From Roseobacter denitrificans OCh 114 (lineage in GTDB: Bacteria; Pseudomonadota; Alphaproteobacteria; Rhodobacterales; Rhodobacteraceae), in the NCBI RefSeq assembly GCF_000014045.1, contig NC_008209.1:3929001-3993000 (forward strand): DNA of 64,000 nucleotides. Reading direction: 5' to 3'. The stretch's first letter is position 1, and every line of letters starts with the position of its first letter. Below are positions 26,952 through 36,900 of the stretch, one piece after another. A program made the translations under genes and the position numbers. Under the pieces are notes generated by a model that searched no databases, was not told where the DNA came from, and saw nothing but the letters and a program-made list of their open reading frames with translations.

Positions 26952-27899
26952 TCACGCCAAGAGCAGTACAAGATAGGCGACATAGAGCACAGACAAGAGC
27001 ACACCCCATGCCCGCGTGATATTCCATCCGAAAAAGACGAAAGGCAAAAGCAGGAAGGACGCCGCCAGCATGACCCAGAAGTCCAGCCGCATGAATTCGG
27101 GATCAACCGGGATCGGGCCGACAAAGGCCGCAATGCCAATGATCGCCAGCAGATTGAACATGTTCGAGCCGATCACATTGCCAAGGGCCACATCTGCCTG
27201 ACGGCGCAACGCGGCCATGACGGTGGTTGCCAATTCCGGCAGCGAGGTTCCAATCGCCACGAGCGTCAGGCCGATGACCGTGTCAGAGATGCCATATTGC
27301 TTGGCGATCACGGTGGCATTTTCGACCAGAAGGTTCGCCCCCAAAGGCAGACCGATCAGGCCCAGCCCGAGAAAGATAAGGATACGCCACATGGGCAGGT
27401 CGGGATCAACCCCTTCGAGGTCTTCTTCGGGGTTGTCACATTCTGACGTGCTGTGATTGTAGGCGTCGCGAAAAGCGTCCCCAAGCACCAGCGCCAGAGC
27501 GCCCAGAAGAACAAGCGCCGCAATCCAGTCAAAGACACCGCGATAAGCCAAACCGATGAACAGGACCGACGCGAGGATCATGTGAATATAGGTCTTGCGC
27601 GTGTCACACTCCGAGGTGTGCATCGTCGCCAGCAAGGCCGGAATGCCAAGCACCAGCAGGATATTCGCCGTATTCGACCCCACCACATTGCCGAGGGCCA
27701 ACCCCGGCACACCGTCCAGCACGGCCTGCACCGAAATCAGCAACTCAGGGGCAGAGGTGCCGAATGCAACAATCGTCAGACTCACGATCAACGCGGGCAC
27801 GCCAAGGCGCAGGCTGAGGTTCACCGCACCCTTGACCAATGAATCGCCCGCAAGCAGCAGGATCACCAGCCCAAGGCCGGACAACAGCCAAGGCATCAT
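26952..27899 (-). CDS. Calcium/sodium antiporter (CaCA family, YrbG-like)
   Basis: A 315-aa exchanger with about ten helices arranged as two inverted repeats. Both alpha-repeats are intact: GTSAPEL with GNVVGSN (about residues 47-77), and GTSLPEL with GNVIGSN in the second half. An odd detail is that TSECD appears twice (residues 95-99 and 151-155), in loops on either side of a membrane segment. The start codon overlaps the stop of the small upstream gene (ATGA). Confidence 0.92.
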   Translation of the reverse strand: MMPWLLSGLGLVILLLAGDSLVKGAVNLSLRLGVPALIVSLTIVAFGTSAPELLISVQAVLDGVPGLALGNVVGSNTANILLVLGIPALLATMHTSECDTRKTYIHMILASVLFIGLAYRGVFDWIAALVLLGALALVLGDAFRDAYNHSTSECDNPEEDLEGVDPDLPMWRILIFLGLGLIGLPLGANLLVENATVIAKQYGISDTVIGLTLVAIGTSLPELATTVMAALRRQADVALGNVIGSNMFNLLAIIGIAAFVGPIPVDPEFMRLDFWVMLAASFLLLPFVFFGWNITRAWGVLLSVLYVAYLVLLLA

Positions 27900-28069
27900 G
27901 TGCGGTTTCCTTTATCGCCACAGGCGCAGGGGCCCCGTCCGATACGGTAGCGTCCGCAGGATTTGCATTTGGCCGACGCAAGGCGTTTACCGCCCAGCCA
28001 GTGCATCTTGCCGAACATGGCAAGCACCCCCATGAAGACGAGAAACAGAGTGACGATTTTGAAAATCAT
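27896..28069 (-). CDS. 57-residue membrane protein with Cys-rich zinc-ribbon-like tail
   Basis: Starts MIFKIVTLFLVFMGVLAMFG, one hydrophobic helix, then a basic tail with four cysteines in CKSCGRYRIGRGPCACG, a likely C-x2-C-x9-C-x-C metal site. It overlaps the downstream antiporter gene by 4 bases and its start lies 5 bases before the end of the S49 peptidase gene, so it is embedded in that operon. Function unknown. A longer open frame upstream to 28147 is only an antisense-free extension inside the peptidase gene. Confidence 0.7.
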   Translation of the reverse strand: MIFKIVTLFLVFMGVLAMFGKMHWLGGKRLASAKCKSCGRYRIGRGPCACGDKGNRT

Positions 28070-28073
28070 TCGG

Positions 28074-28871
28074 TTACAAACCAAACTGCGCGAAGGCGCT
28101 GCGTTCTTCGATACTGTGCAACGTATCATCCAGGATGCGGCTGCCAAAGCGGGTCAGCAGCGGTTTGCGCATACCGTAGTTGCGGAATTTTACCTTCTCG
28201 CCAAAGCGCTCGGTCATCATGGGTTTGAGATGCCCGATGCCGTCGATCAACCCAAGCTCAGCAGCGCGGCGCGCCAGCCAGACTTCGCCGGTGAACAGGT
28301 CGCGGTCGTCCGTAAGTTTACCCTTGCGGCGCGCAGCGACATGGTCCTTGAAATTGCCATGGATGTCCTCGAGCAGGCCTTTAAGGCGGGCCACGTCTTC
28401 GGGGTTTTCCGGGCGGAACGGGTCGAGCATGGATTTTGATTTCCCCGCCGTGTAGACGCGTCGCTCGATTCCTTGCCGCGCCAACAAGTCATGCGCCCCG
28501 AAAGACGCGGAGATAACACCGATCGACCCGACGAGCGAGCTTTCATCGCCATAGATTTCATCCGCCGCCGCAGCCAGCCAATAGCCACCGGAGGCGGCCA
28601 CGTCTTCTACAAAGGCGATGACGGGGATGTCTTTTTCCTCGGCCAGCCGCCGGATCCGCGCCCCTATGAGCGAGGATTGCACAGGGCTGCCGCCGGGCGA
28701 GTTCACCTCAAGCGCGACCGCCGCAGGCTTGCCGCGCGCGAACGCCTTCTCAATCACAGGCGCAAGGCTTTCGTCGTTCAACGTGCCGCGCCCCGCAGCA
28801 CTGATCACCCCGGAGAGGCGGATCACGGCGACCGTCGGGTCTGCTTTCAGAAAGGGTATCCATCGTTTCAT
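28074..28871 (-). CDS. S49-family membrane-associated serine peptidase (SppA/SohB type)
   Basis: A 265-aa peptidase. The putative nucleophile is Ser94 (VAASGGYW) and the general base is Lys146 (AGKSKSMLDPFRP); the 52-residue spacing equals Bacillus SppA S147/K199. LEVNSPGG and VGSIGVI are also typical. No signal peptide is obvious, and the protein is short, like single-domain SppA or SohB-like proteins. It probably degrades signal peptides or membrane protein fragments. Confidence 0.88.
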   Translation of the reverse strand: MKRWIPFLKADPTVAVIRLSGVISAAGRGTLNDESLAPVIEKAFARGKPAAVALEVNSPGGSPVQSSLIGARIRRLAEEKDIPVIAFVEDVAASGGYWLAAAADEIYGDESSLVGSIGVISASFGAHDLLARQGIERRVYTAGKSKSMLDPFRPENPEDVARLKGLLEDIHGNFKDHVAARRKGKLTDDRDLFTGEVWLARRAAELGLIDGIGHLKPMMTERFGEKVKFRNYGMRKPLLTRFGSRILDDTLHSIEERSAFAQFGL

Positions 28872-28939
28872 GAGTGCTCATGTAGAATGACGCCCCTCCT
28901 CAAACAAGGCGGATCAGACAAGAGTTTTCACACGTCACT

Positions 28940-29701
28940 TTATTGCCGAAGACGCCAGCCGGTTTTGAAGATCCAGCCGATCACCAGCAGACACAGGCCG
29001 GTAAAACCCGCAATCGCCATAAGGGAAAGGCCAATCGGCACATCTGCAGCGCCGAAAAACGACCAGCGAAACCCGGAAATCAGGTAGACGACCGGGTTGA
29101 AAAGCGAGATCGTTTGCCAAAGCGGGGGCAGCATCGAAATTGAATAAAATGCACCGCCCAGAAAAACCAAAGGCGTAATGACCAGCAAAGGCACCAGTTG
29201 CAGCTGTTCGAAATTGCTTGCCCATATGCCGATGATAAAGCCCAAAAGCGAAAAGCTGAGGCAGGTCAGGATCAAAAACAGCACCATCGCGATGGGGTGC
29301 GCGATCTGAATGTCCACGAAAACAAAGGACGTGCCCAGAATGATCACACCGATGAACATCGCCTTGGCAGCCGCCGCCCCCACATAGCCTGCGACAATCT
29401 CAAGAAAGCTGACCGGGGCGGACAGGAGTTCGTAGGTCGTGCCGATGAACTTGGGGAAATAGATGCCGAAAGAGGCGTTGGAAATCGCCTGCGTGATCAC
29501 CGACAGCATGATCAGCCCCGGCACGATGAACGCGCCGTAACTGACGCCGTCGACTTCCTGAATACGGCTGCCAATGGCCGCGCCAAACACCACAAAGTAA
29601 AGCGAGGTCGACAGGACAGGGGAGATCAGGCTTTGTGCGATGGTTCTGAAAAACCGGGCCATTTCAAATCTGAAAATGGTCTTTACAGCGATCAGGTTCA
29701 T
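28940..29701 (-). CDS. ABC-2 type exporter permease (YadH-like)
   Basis: A 253-aa inner-membrane protein with six hydrophobic segments, including [20 protein letters not shown] and the [15 protein letters not shown] family segment near residue 195. It overlaps the ATPase start by 4 bases (ATGA), so the two form a half-transporter pair. The substrate is unknown. Confidence 0.9.
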   Translation of the reverse strand: MNLIAVKTIFRFEMARFFRTIAQSLISPVLSTSLYFVVFGAAIGSRIQEVDGVSYGAFIVPGLIMLSVITQAISNASFGIYFPKFIGTTYELLSAPVSFLEIVAGYVGAAAAKAMFIGVIILGTSFVFVDIQIAHPIAMVLFLILTCLSFSLLGFIIGIWASNFEQLQLVPLLVITPLVFLGGAFYSISMLPPLWQTISLFNPVVYLISGFRWSFFGAADVPIGLSLMAIAGFTGLCLLVIGWIFKTGWRLRQ

Positions 29702-30636
29702 GCCTCGGCCTCCTCTTCACGGTGGACGAGGTCAACGAAAATATCCTCCAGACTGCTTTGCCGCGTGACCACATCGCGCAACACCAGACCCGCGGCGGAC
29801 ACATCCGCCAACAGCGAGGTAATGCCCGTGCGTTCGCCGCGCGTGTCATAGGTATAGGTCAGAGAACAGCCGTCCGGAGCGAGGCTGAGGTTGTATGTCG
29901 CCAAGGACGCGGGAATACTTTCGAGCCTTTGGGTCAGTTGCACCTGAAGCTGCTTTTGACCCATGCGCTTCATCAACTCGGATTTTTCCTCGATCAGCAG
30001 CAACTCACCCTTGGCAATCACGCCAACCCGGTCCGCAATGGCTTCGGCCTCTTCGATGTAATGGGTCGTCAGCACGATCGTCACACCGGACGCCTTGAGG
30101 CCCGCAACAATCTCCCACATGTCCTTGCGCAATTCGACATCCACACCTGCCGTTGGTTCATCCAGAAACAGCAGGCGGGGTTCGTGACTGAGCGCCTTGG
30201 CGATCAACACACGCCGCTTCATGCCCCCAGATAATTCTCGGATCTGGTTGTCGCGTTTTTCCCAGAGGGACAGTTGGCGCAAGATTGCTTCGACCTTCTC
30301 GTCGTCCTTCGCTTTGCCAAACAACCCACGTGAAAAGCGCACGGTGTTGATCACGCGCTCAAAGGGTTCAAGGTTGACCTCCTGCGGAACCAGACCGATC
30401 ATACTGCGGGCGGCGCGAAAGTCCTTCTTGATATCGAACCCACCAACGCAAACGGTGCCACCACTGGCTTGTGTGATGCCACAAACGGTGGAAATCAACG
30501 TCGTTTTACCAGCCCCATTCGGCCCCAGCAGGGCGATGATCTCGCCTTCTTCAATCTCAAGGCTCACACCTTTGAGCGCTTTGAAACCATCAGCGTAAAC
30601 CTTGCGCAGGTCGTTGATTTCAAGAATGGCCGTCAT
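29698..30636 (-). CDS. ABC exporter ATPase (YadG-like)
   Basis: A 312-aa ATPase beginning [20 protein letters not shown]. Walker [11 protein letters not shown], signature LSGGMKRR, Walker [13 protein letters not shown] and H-loop [10 protein letters not shown] are all canonical. The start at 30636 has GGGAGG 8 nt upstream; an in-frame extension to 30879 runs past the divergent DMT gene start and lacks family similarity. Its partner is the permease gene just downstream. Confidence 0.93.
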   Translation of the reverse strand: MTAILEINDLRKVYADGFKALKGVSLEIEEGEIIALLGPNGAGKTTLISTVCGITQASGGTVCVGGFDIKKDFRAARSMIGLVPQEVNLEPFERVINTVRFSRGLFGKAKDDEKVEAILRQLSLWEKRDNQIRELSGGMKRRVLIAKALSHEPRLLFLDEPTAGVDVELRKDMWEIVAGLKASGVTIVLTTHYIEEAEAIADRVGVIAKGELLLIEEKSELMKRMGQKQLQVQLTQRLESIPASLATYNLSLAPDGCSLTYTYDTRGERTGITSLLADVSAAGLVLRDVVTRQSSLEDIFVDLVHREEEAEA

Positions 30637-30787
30637 AAAAGCGCCTCCCCACATAATCCCCCGAAGAGATAGTCCCGCATGCGCCGAATGGACAGAGCAG
30701 AATTGCGCTGTGCCCCGACGTCCCGGATGCAGCACGGCGTGTCGCATCTGTGCAAGACCTGCATCATTTGCATGATATGGGTGGCTC

Positions 30788-31765
30788 ATGACCACATCTG
30801 CTGAGAATAAGTCAGGCCTTGCGATCCTGTTCATCCTATTCGGCGTTTTGGCCATTTCGGTCAATGACATGCTGATCAAGCAGCTTTCCGGTGACTACCC
30901 GCTGCATGAACTCGTCTTTCTGCGCTCGGCTCTGGGGCTCGCGTTTTCGATGTTTCTGGTCCAGATGGAAGGCGGATGGCGCATTCTGAAAACCCGCCAG
31001 CCTGTGCTGCACGCGATACGCGGCCTGCTTATCGTTGCGGCGAACATGAGCTATTTTGCAGCCCTTGCCGCGCTCCCGCTGGCGGATGCAACGGCGCTGT
31101 TCTTTGCCGCACCACTTTTGATCACCCTTTTGTCGATCCCTATTCTGGGGGAGAAGGTCGGCATCCTGCGCATGACGGCCGTTCTGGTCGGGTTTTGCGG
31201 TGTGATCCTGATGCAGCGGCCCTGGGCGGGTGCAGAAACGCTCGAGGTCTCGCGCCTTGTCCTGTTGCTGCCGGTCTTTGCCGCCTTGATGTATGCGCTC
31301 AACCAGTTGATGACGCGAAAGCTTGGCGTCAGCAGCAAAGCCTCTGCGCTGTCGGTCTATATCCATATGTCATTCATCGTGGTCTCGCTGGGGTTCTATC
31401 TTGTTGCCGGGGATGGCCGGTTCGCGGCGGGTACGGAAAACCCGTCTTTGCAATTCCTGCTCCGCGCGTGGATTTGGCCCAGCGGGGCAGACTGGTGGTT
31501 CATCCTCGGGATGGGCGCCAATGCCGCTATCATCGGCTATTGCCTGAGCCAGGCCTACCGTATCGCGGATGCCGCAACCGTCGCGCCGTTTGAATATGTC
31601 GGGCTGCCTCTGGCGGTTTTCTGGGGCTGGCTGATCTTTGCGCAACTCCCGGTCTGGGAGGTCTGGGCGGGCATCGCGCTCATCCTCGGTTCCGGTCTGT
31701 TCGTGTTCCTGCGCGAACAGCAAAAAGCCCGCGTGGTGGCGCGCGGCCCGATCAAACGTCAATAG
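30788..31765 (+). CDS. DMT-superfamily (EamA) transporter
   Basis: A 325-aa protein with two EamA domains of five helices each, for example [20 protein letters not shown] and [17 protein letters not shown]. These proteins often export amino acids, nucleotide sugars or other metabolites; the substrate here is unknown. It is divergent from the ABC exporter and convergent with the YigZ-family gene; the coding ends overlap by 14 bp. Confidence 0.88.
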   Translation: MTTSAENKSGLAILFILFGVLAISVNDMLIKQLSGDYPLHELVFLRSALGLAFSMFLVQMEGGWRILKTRQPVLHAIRGLLIVAANMSYFAALAALPLADATALFFAAPLLITLLSIPILGEKVGILRMTAVLVGFCGVILMQRPWAGAETLEVSRLVLLLPVFAALMYALNQLMTRKLGVSSKASALSVYIHMSFIVVSLGFYLVAGDGRFAAGTENPSLQFLLRAWIWPSGADWWFILGMGANAAIIGYCLSQAYRIADAATVAPFEYVGLPLAVFWGWLIFAQLPVWEVWAGIALILGSGLFVFLREQQKARVVARGPIKRQ

Positions 31766-32114
31766 CGTCGCGTCGCTCCAGATAATACCGCACAGCGTCC
31801 TGCACATGGCGAAATCGGTCTCCGCCCAGATGCTTGCCGCCATACCAGCGCGTCACGACAACGATTTCGTCCTGCAGCCCTTCGCGCTCCAACATGCGCA
31901 GGATCACCATACCGGCCCCGGCCTCACCATCATCGTTCTTGAGCGGACCGCTGGACGTCAAAAGGCCCCATGAATGATGCGTCGCCTTGGAAAATTTCTT
32001 GCGCCGCAGCAGCGCTTCAACAAAGGCTTTGGCCGCTGTTTCATCTGCACAGGGCCCGCCGGAGACGGCATATTTTGAACCGCGATCGCTTATGATCCCT
32101 TCGAAAACCTGCAC
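31752..32114 (-). CDS. YigZ/IMPACT family protein (UPF0029 type)
   Basis: A 120-aa protein with the family core KATHHSWGL, DGEAGAGMVIL and VVVTRWYGGKHLGGDRFRH. The GTG start at 32114 has AAGGGG 6 nt upstream and leaves 10 bp after the quinone oxidoreductase gene; earlier in-frame codons run antisense-free into that gene. The protein has only the N-terminal IMPACT domain and lacks the C-terminal YigZ domain. Members bind translation regulators, but a function here is not established. Confidence 0.8.
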   Translation of the reverse strand: MQVFEGIISDRGSKYAVSGGPCADETAAKAFVEALLRRKKFSKATHHSWGLLTSSGPLKNDDGEAGAGMVILRMLEREGLQDEIVVVTRWYGGKHLGGDRFRHVQDAVRYYLERRDAIDV

Positions 32115-32124
32115 GCCCGGCCCC

Positions 32125-33087
32125 TTACGCCACCCGGACCACAACCTTGCCGGTCGCCTTGCGCGTGCGCAGCAGGTCAAGCGCCTCATTGGCCTGCTCC
32201 AGCGGCAGGACGTGGCTGACATGTGGTTTGATCTTGCCGGCCACATACCAATCAGTCAGCACCTCGAAACTATCTGTCAGGACCTTTGGGTTCACCCGCG
32301 TATAACCGCCCCAGTAAAAGCCGATCACCGTCAGGTTTTTGACCAGCAGATGGTTGGCCGGAATTTGCGGCACCTCGCCCGAGGCAAACCCCAGCGGGAT
32401 CAGGCGCGCCTCCGGTCGGCACGCCCGCAAGGCCGCCTTGAACTGATCACCGCCAATCGGGTCATAGACCACATCCGCGCCGCCCAATGCCTTGACGCAG
32501 TCCCGAATATCATCCGTCTCGGAATCGATCAGATGATCCGCGCCTGCCGCCTTGGCCACCTCTAGCTTTTGCGCCCCGCGCGCCACGGCGATCACCTCTG
32601 CGCCCATCAGTTTGCCCAACTCGACCGCCGTCAGCCCGACGCCGCCCGAGGCCCCAAGCACGAGCAACCGCTCCCCCGCACGCAGATGCGCCTTGTAATC
32701 GAGCGCAACATGGCTGGTCCCATAGGCAATCAGGAAAGCGGCGGCATCTTCATCGGACATGACATCCGGGATCGGCACACAGATATCGGCGGAAATGGCC
32801 GCGAAATCCGCCAAGGCGTCAAAGCCGCAATAGGCAGCGATCCGTTGGCCGGCCGTGAACCTGGTTACGCCCTGCCCCACCTCCGTGACCGTCCCGCAGA
32901 GCTCCATACCAAGGGTAAAGGGCACGTCGGGCCGTTCCTGATAGGTGCCTTTGATTGCCAGCAAATCGCCAAAGTTCAGACCGCAGGTATGCACCTTGAC
33001 GACAACCTGCCCGGCCCCGGCGGAGGGGTGCGGTATGTCTCGCAGGCTGAGGGGTTTGCCAAGTTCCGTCACTTGCATTGCGCGCAT
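32125..33087 (-). CDS. NADPH:quinone oxidoreductase-like protein (zinc-less MDR family)
   Basis: A 320-aa medium-chain reductase that likely reduces quinones with NADPH. The catalytic N-terminal domain has YGTSHVALDYKA, and the Rossmann domain starts LVLGASGGVGLTAVELGKLMG (GASGGVGxxA type). No structural zinc-cysteine lobe is present. It is followed by the YigZ-family gene, probably one operon. A 150-bp gap separates it from the divergent DUF1045 gene. Confidence 0.88.
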   Translation of the reverse strand: MRAMQVTELGKPLSLRDIPHPSAGAGQVVVKVHTCGLNFGDLLAIKGTYQERPDVPFTLGMELCGTVTEVGQGVTRFTAGQRIAAYCGFDALADFAAISADICVPIPDVMSDEDAAAFLIAYGTSHVALDYKAHLRAGERLLVLGASGGVGLTAVELGKLMGAEVIAVARGAQKLEVAKAAGADHLIDSETDDIRDCVKALGGADVVYDPIGGDQFKAALRACRPEARLIPLGFASGEVPQIPANHLLVKNLTVIGFYWGGYTRVNPKVLTDSFEVLTDWYVAGKIKPHVSHVLPLEQANEALDLLRTRKATGKVVVRVA

Positions 33088-33238
33088 CGAAACATCCTTT
33101 ACTGCCGCTTTCAGCGCCTATCTGCCCAGAGGGCGTGCGTATTTGCAAGGGGCGCGGCGGGGTGATGCGCCTTTTGGTCTTGGCAAGCCTGCAATCGCCA
33201 TGTCAGAACAGCGGTGCAACCAAGCCACCGGACACAGG

Positions 33239-33922
33239 ATGACCTACACCCGCTATGCCATCTACTACACGCCACCGCCCGGGCAGTTTGCCGAGCTTGG
33301 TGCGCGCTGGCTTGGATGGGACATCGCAACAGGCCAGCCCGTTGGGACACCCGACCTTGATATCGTCGCAACCCCGCGCAGATACGGGTTTCATGCCACG
33401 CTGAAAGCGCCGTTCTTTCTGGTGGACGGGGTCACGGAAGATGACCTGACTTGTGCGTTTCGCGATCTGGCTCAGAACCTCGCGCCCGTCGCATTGGAGG
33501 GGCTGGAGGTCAGACGTCTCGGCGGGTTTGTGGCATTGGTACCGTTTGGAAATACGGATGCCTTGCAAAGCCTTGCAGCCAATTGCGTCACGCGGCTTGA
33601 CGCTCTTCGCGCGCCCATGAGCGAAGCGGAGCGTCTGCGAAAAACCAAACCGAATATGACGCAGGCGCATCGCCAGAACCTCGAAAAATGGGGATATGCC
33701 CATGTGATGGACTCGTTCCGGTTTCACATGACGCTGAGCGGTCCGCTTCCCAAAGACATCCGCGACAGGGTGATGGCGCAGGCCGAGGCGCATTTCGCGC
33801 CAGCGCAAATTGTACCGCTGACAATCTCCACGATCACGCTTGTCGGCGAACGCCCGGATGGTACTTTCAAGTCGATAGAGCAGGCGAGGCTGCGCGACCC
33901 GCAGACCGGTGCCGCAAAATGA
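33239..33922 (+). CDS. DUF1045 two-histidine phosphoesterase-like protein
   Basis: A 227-aa protein with two H-x-T motifs, His52-Ala-Thr54 (YGFHATLKAPF) and His163-Met-Thr165 (FRFHMTLSGPL), the signature of the 2H phosphoesterase fold. DUF1045 members normally accompany phn phosphonate genes, where they are annotated as phosphonate metabolism proteins; no phn gene is present here, so the substrate is open. The start is chosen at MTYTRYAIYY because the longer in-frame upstream part is antisense to the oxidoreductase. Confidence 0.82.
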   Translation: MTYTRYAIYYTPPPGQFAELGARWLGWDIATGQPVGTPDLDIVATPRRYGFHATLKAPFFLVDGVTEDDLTCAFRDLAQNLAPVALEGLEVRRLGGFVALVPFGNTDALQSLAANCVTRLDALRAPMSEAERLRKTKPNMTQAHRQNLEKWGYAHVMDSFRFHMTLSGPLPKDIRDRVMAQAEAHFAPAQIVPLTISTITLVGERPDGTFKSIEQARLRDPQTGAAK

Positions 33923-33977
33923 AGCCTAGCCGCATGAGGGCGCTCCCCGCCTGATCCACAAACGCGGGCGGCGTGGT

Positions 33978-36900
33978 TTACAGATCAAGCACCAATTCAC
34001 CGCCATCCTGCAGCGCACGCGACTGGCACAAAATCATCTGATCGCTGCGCTGCTTGGCGGACAGGACAAAATCGCGATGCTCGACCTCACCCGAGATGAC
34101 GCCGCATTTGCACACGCCGCACAGACCGTCAGAACATTTCAGATCAACGGCGACGCCCGCTGCAATCAGCGCCTGCGCGGCAGATTGATCCGCAGGCACC
34201 GGGATGCGCCGACCGTCTTTCAACACCAGCGTGAAATCATGGTTTTGATACTCCGGCAGGTCGGGAACCGTGAAATACTCCAGATGGCGCGCCTCCTCAG
34301 AGACACCCGCCTTTTCAGCCGCCGCCATGACGGCCGACATATAGCGATCAGGGCCACATGCGTAGACATGCGCACCTGTCCGGGGGGCGCGGAAAATCGC
34401 ATCAAGCGGTGCCCGCCTACCATTCTGGCTGTTGTGAATATGCACCCTGTCTGCCCATGGCACGGAGTACAGCAGCGGCACGAATGCAGCCGTTTTCTGA
34501 TGTGAGACCGAGTAATGCACCTCGAACGAGCGCCCCGCAGCATGAAGCGCATGGGCCATCGCAATCATGGGCGTCAACCCGATGCCCCCGCCCATCAGAA
34601 AACTGTGGTCGGCGTCGCACACCAGCGGGAAATGGTTGATGGGTCTGGAAACAAAGACCTTTCGACCCTCGCTGAAAATGCGGTGCAGCAGCCGCGAACC
34701 GCCTTTGCCTTTGTCTTCGCGCAACACCGCAATTTCATAGCACCGGCGATTTGCCGGATCCCCCATCAGGGAATACTGGCGCAGGGTATCGGGCGCGATG
34801 ACAATATCCAGATGCGCCCCGGCGTCCCAGCGGGGCAGCATCGCACCATCTGTCGCTTTCAGCACGTAGTGGCTGATCTTATCCGTCAGATGTGTAACGC
34901 GTGCGACCTGCACCTGAACAACAGGGCTGTCATTGGCGTCGGCCGCGTAAGCATGCGCCCAGGCACCTGTTTCACCGGCCTTGCGCCGACGCTTGTATTC
35001 CGCTGCGGATATCAGGTTCTGATAGGCCGCGATCCCCGCCTCACGGTCCATGGGAAACGGGTAGGCCCAAGGCGGCGGGGCCAGCGGTGCCGGGTATACC
35101 GCCAGCGTCTGATCGGCGTGTTTCAGGTCGAGGTCGACCTGCAGATCCCGCGCATTCACCGGCGCACGCGCAGGGTGGTAGCCGCCGTCCCGGTCAAGCT
35201 CGATGTCCCACCACCACTTTTTGACGGGCTTCAGCCCCCCATTGCCCAAAGCGTCATCCAACCGCGCCAGCACCGGTGCGGCCTTTGGCACTTTCATCGC
35301 CGCCCAGCGAAACGGCTTTTCTGCAAACAACCCTTCAAGGTTCCACGGGCAAGTTTTCATGCAGCGCCCGCACATCGACCCGCCTTTGGTCGTAATGCGA
35401 TAAGTTGCGCATTTCTGGCTGTCCGATTTCCAGATTTCATAGCCGTTGAACATCTTTTTCGGCCCTGCAGTGATTGCGCCCGAGGGGCATTCGCGCGCAC
35501 ATTTGTTGCAGCTTTCGCAAAACCGCTGGAGCCCGAAATCAATCGGCCTGTCATGCGCAAGCGGCATATCGGTCGTAACCACCCCGGATTTCAGGCGCGG
35601 CCCCAGAAAGGGGTTCAGGATCACCTCGCCAATTCGGCTGACCTCACCCAGACCAGACAAAAGCAACAGGGGCGGTTGCAACACCTCGCCGTCCATGACC
35701 GTATGCGCCTTGGCCTTGTATCCCATGCGCCTGATCTGACGCGCGATCACCCCGCCGAGCAGCGAGAACCGCAGATAGGCCCGCATGGATTGCGCCACGC
35801 TGATCCAGTCATCGCCCGAGGCCCCCTCCATCGTCTCGAAACCCTGATCTATGATCATGCTGATCGCCTGATCGTGCGGCGGGTCCAGCACAGCACCCGT
35901 TGCATCGTGGCTATACCACGTCCAGTCGGGGCAGCGGCTGATGCCAACCGCATCGACGCCCAGAAAATAGCTTGCGGCTTTGATATTCGCGGCGTTCTCT
36001 TCTGCCGTTCCGGTCTGCTTTTCGCCAGCCACGGCACCATCCTGAAACGGGATCAAAGCACCCAACATCCGCCGTTGTGCCATCGAAGGGGCCGATTTGC
36101 GCGCGTAATAGCCCCCGGCGGCGGCCTTCTGCACCGCCTTGCCCAGATCACCGAATTGCGCGCGCGCGAACATGTCCGCCCGCTTGGGCACCCGCGCGAC
36201 ATGTGCCTCGTCAATATAGGTCGTCGGCTGCTCAACCCGTTTCAGCGTCTCGAAAGGGTGCGGTCCTTGGGCAAAATCGCGCCGCGCAAACGGGTCCCTG
36301 TTCAGTGCTGATTTTGCGGTGCCATAGCCAACCCACCAAGCTGGTGCGTTTGTTTTCAGCCATCCTTGTTCGGGCAATGGGCGCAGGGGTTGGTCATGCG
36401 CCACAGGCAAACTCGTCGTTACGACCGCAACGCCGAAACGATCCCCCAGAAAGGGGTTCACCAATGTGCCGTCGTCTACAACAGCCAGCCCTGCGGCGAC
36501 CGTCAACTGGTTCAGATCAACATCCGTGCTGGTCGCGGTATGCGCCTTGGCATCCCAGCCCAGCAACCTGATGTATTCGGCCAGAACGACCGCCGTTTCG
36601 GACGCGCGCAGGCAGGCCCGATGCGCCTGCGCACTCTGAATCCAGGCGGCGCCCGTTTCATCGGCGCGTGGATCGCGCGGCATGTCGTACAGAAAGACCA
36701 GCGCGTGTTCATGATCCACGATGGTGCTGGGGGGAGCCTGCACGCTTTCCTGCAAATCCGCCATGATCGTATCAATGCCGGACGCCAGCGTCTTGACCTG
36801 CCTGGTCTTGAGTTCCTGCGCCAAACGATCAATGCCCGCATTTCGCACAGGCTGATCGAGCAAGGCGCTTCGGGGAACAGGCCCAACGCCCACCATGGAT

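Noticed and set aside
34515..36311. A 598-codon open frame on the plus strand across the reductive dehalogenase gene
   Set aside because: Antisense to a gene with many recognisable motifs; no ribosome site, amino acid composition rich in Arg/His/Pro, no family similarity. A product of high G+C.
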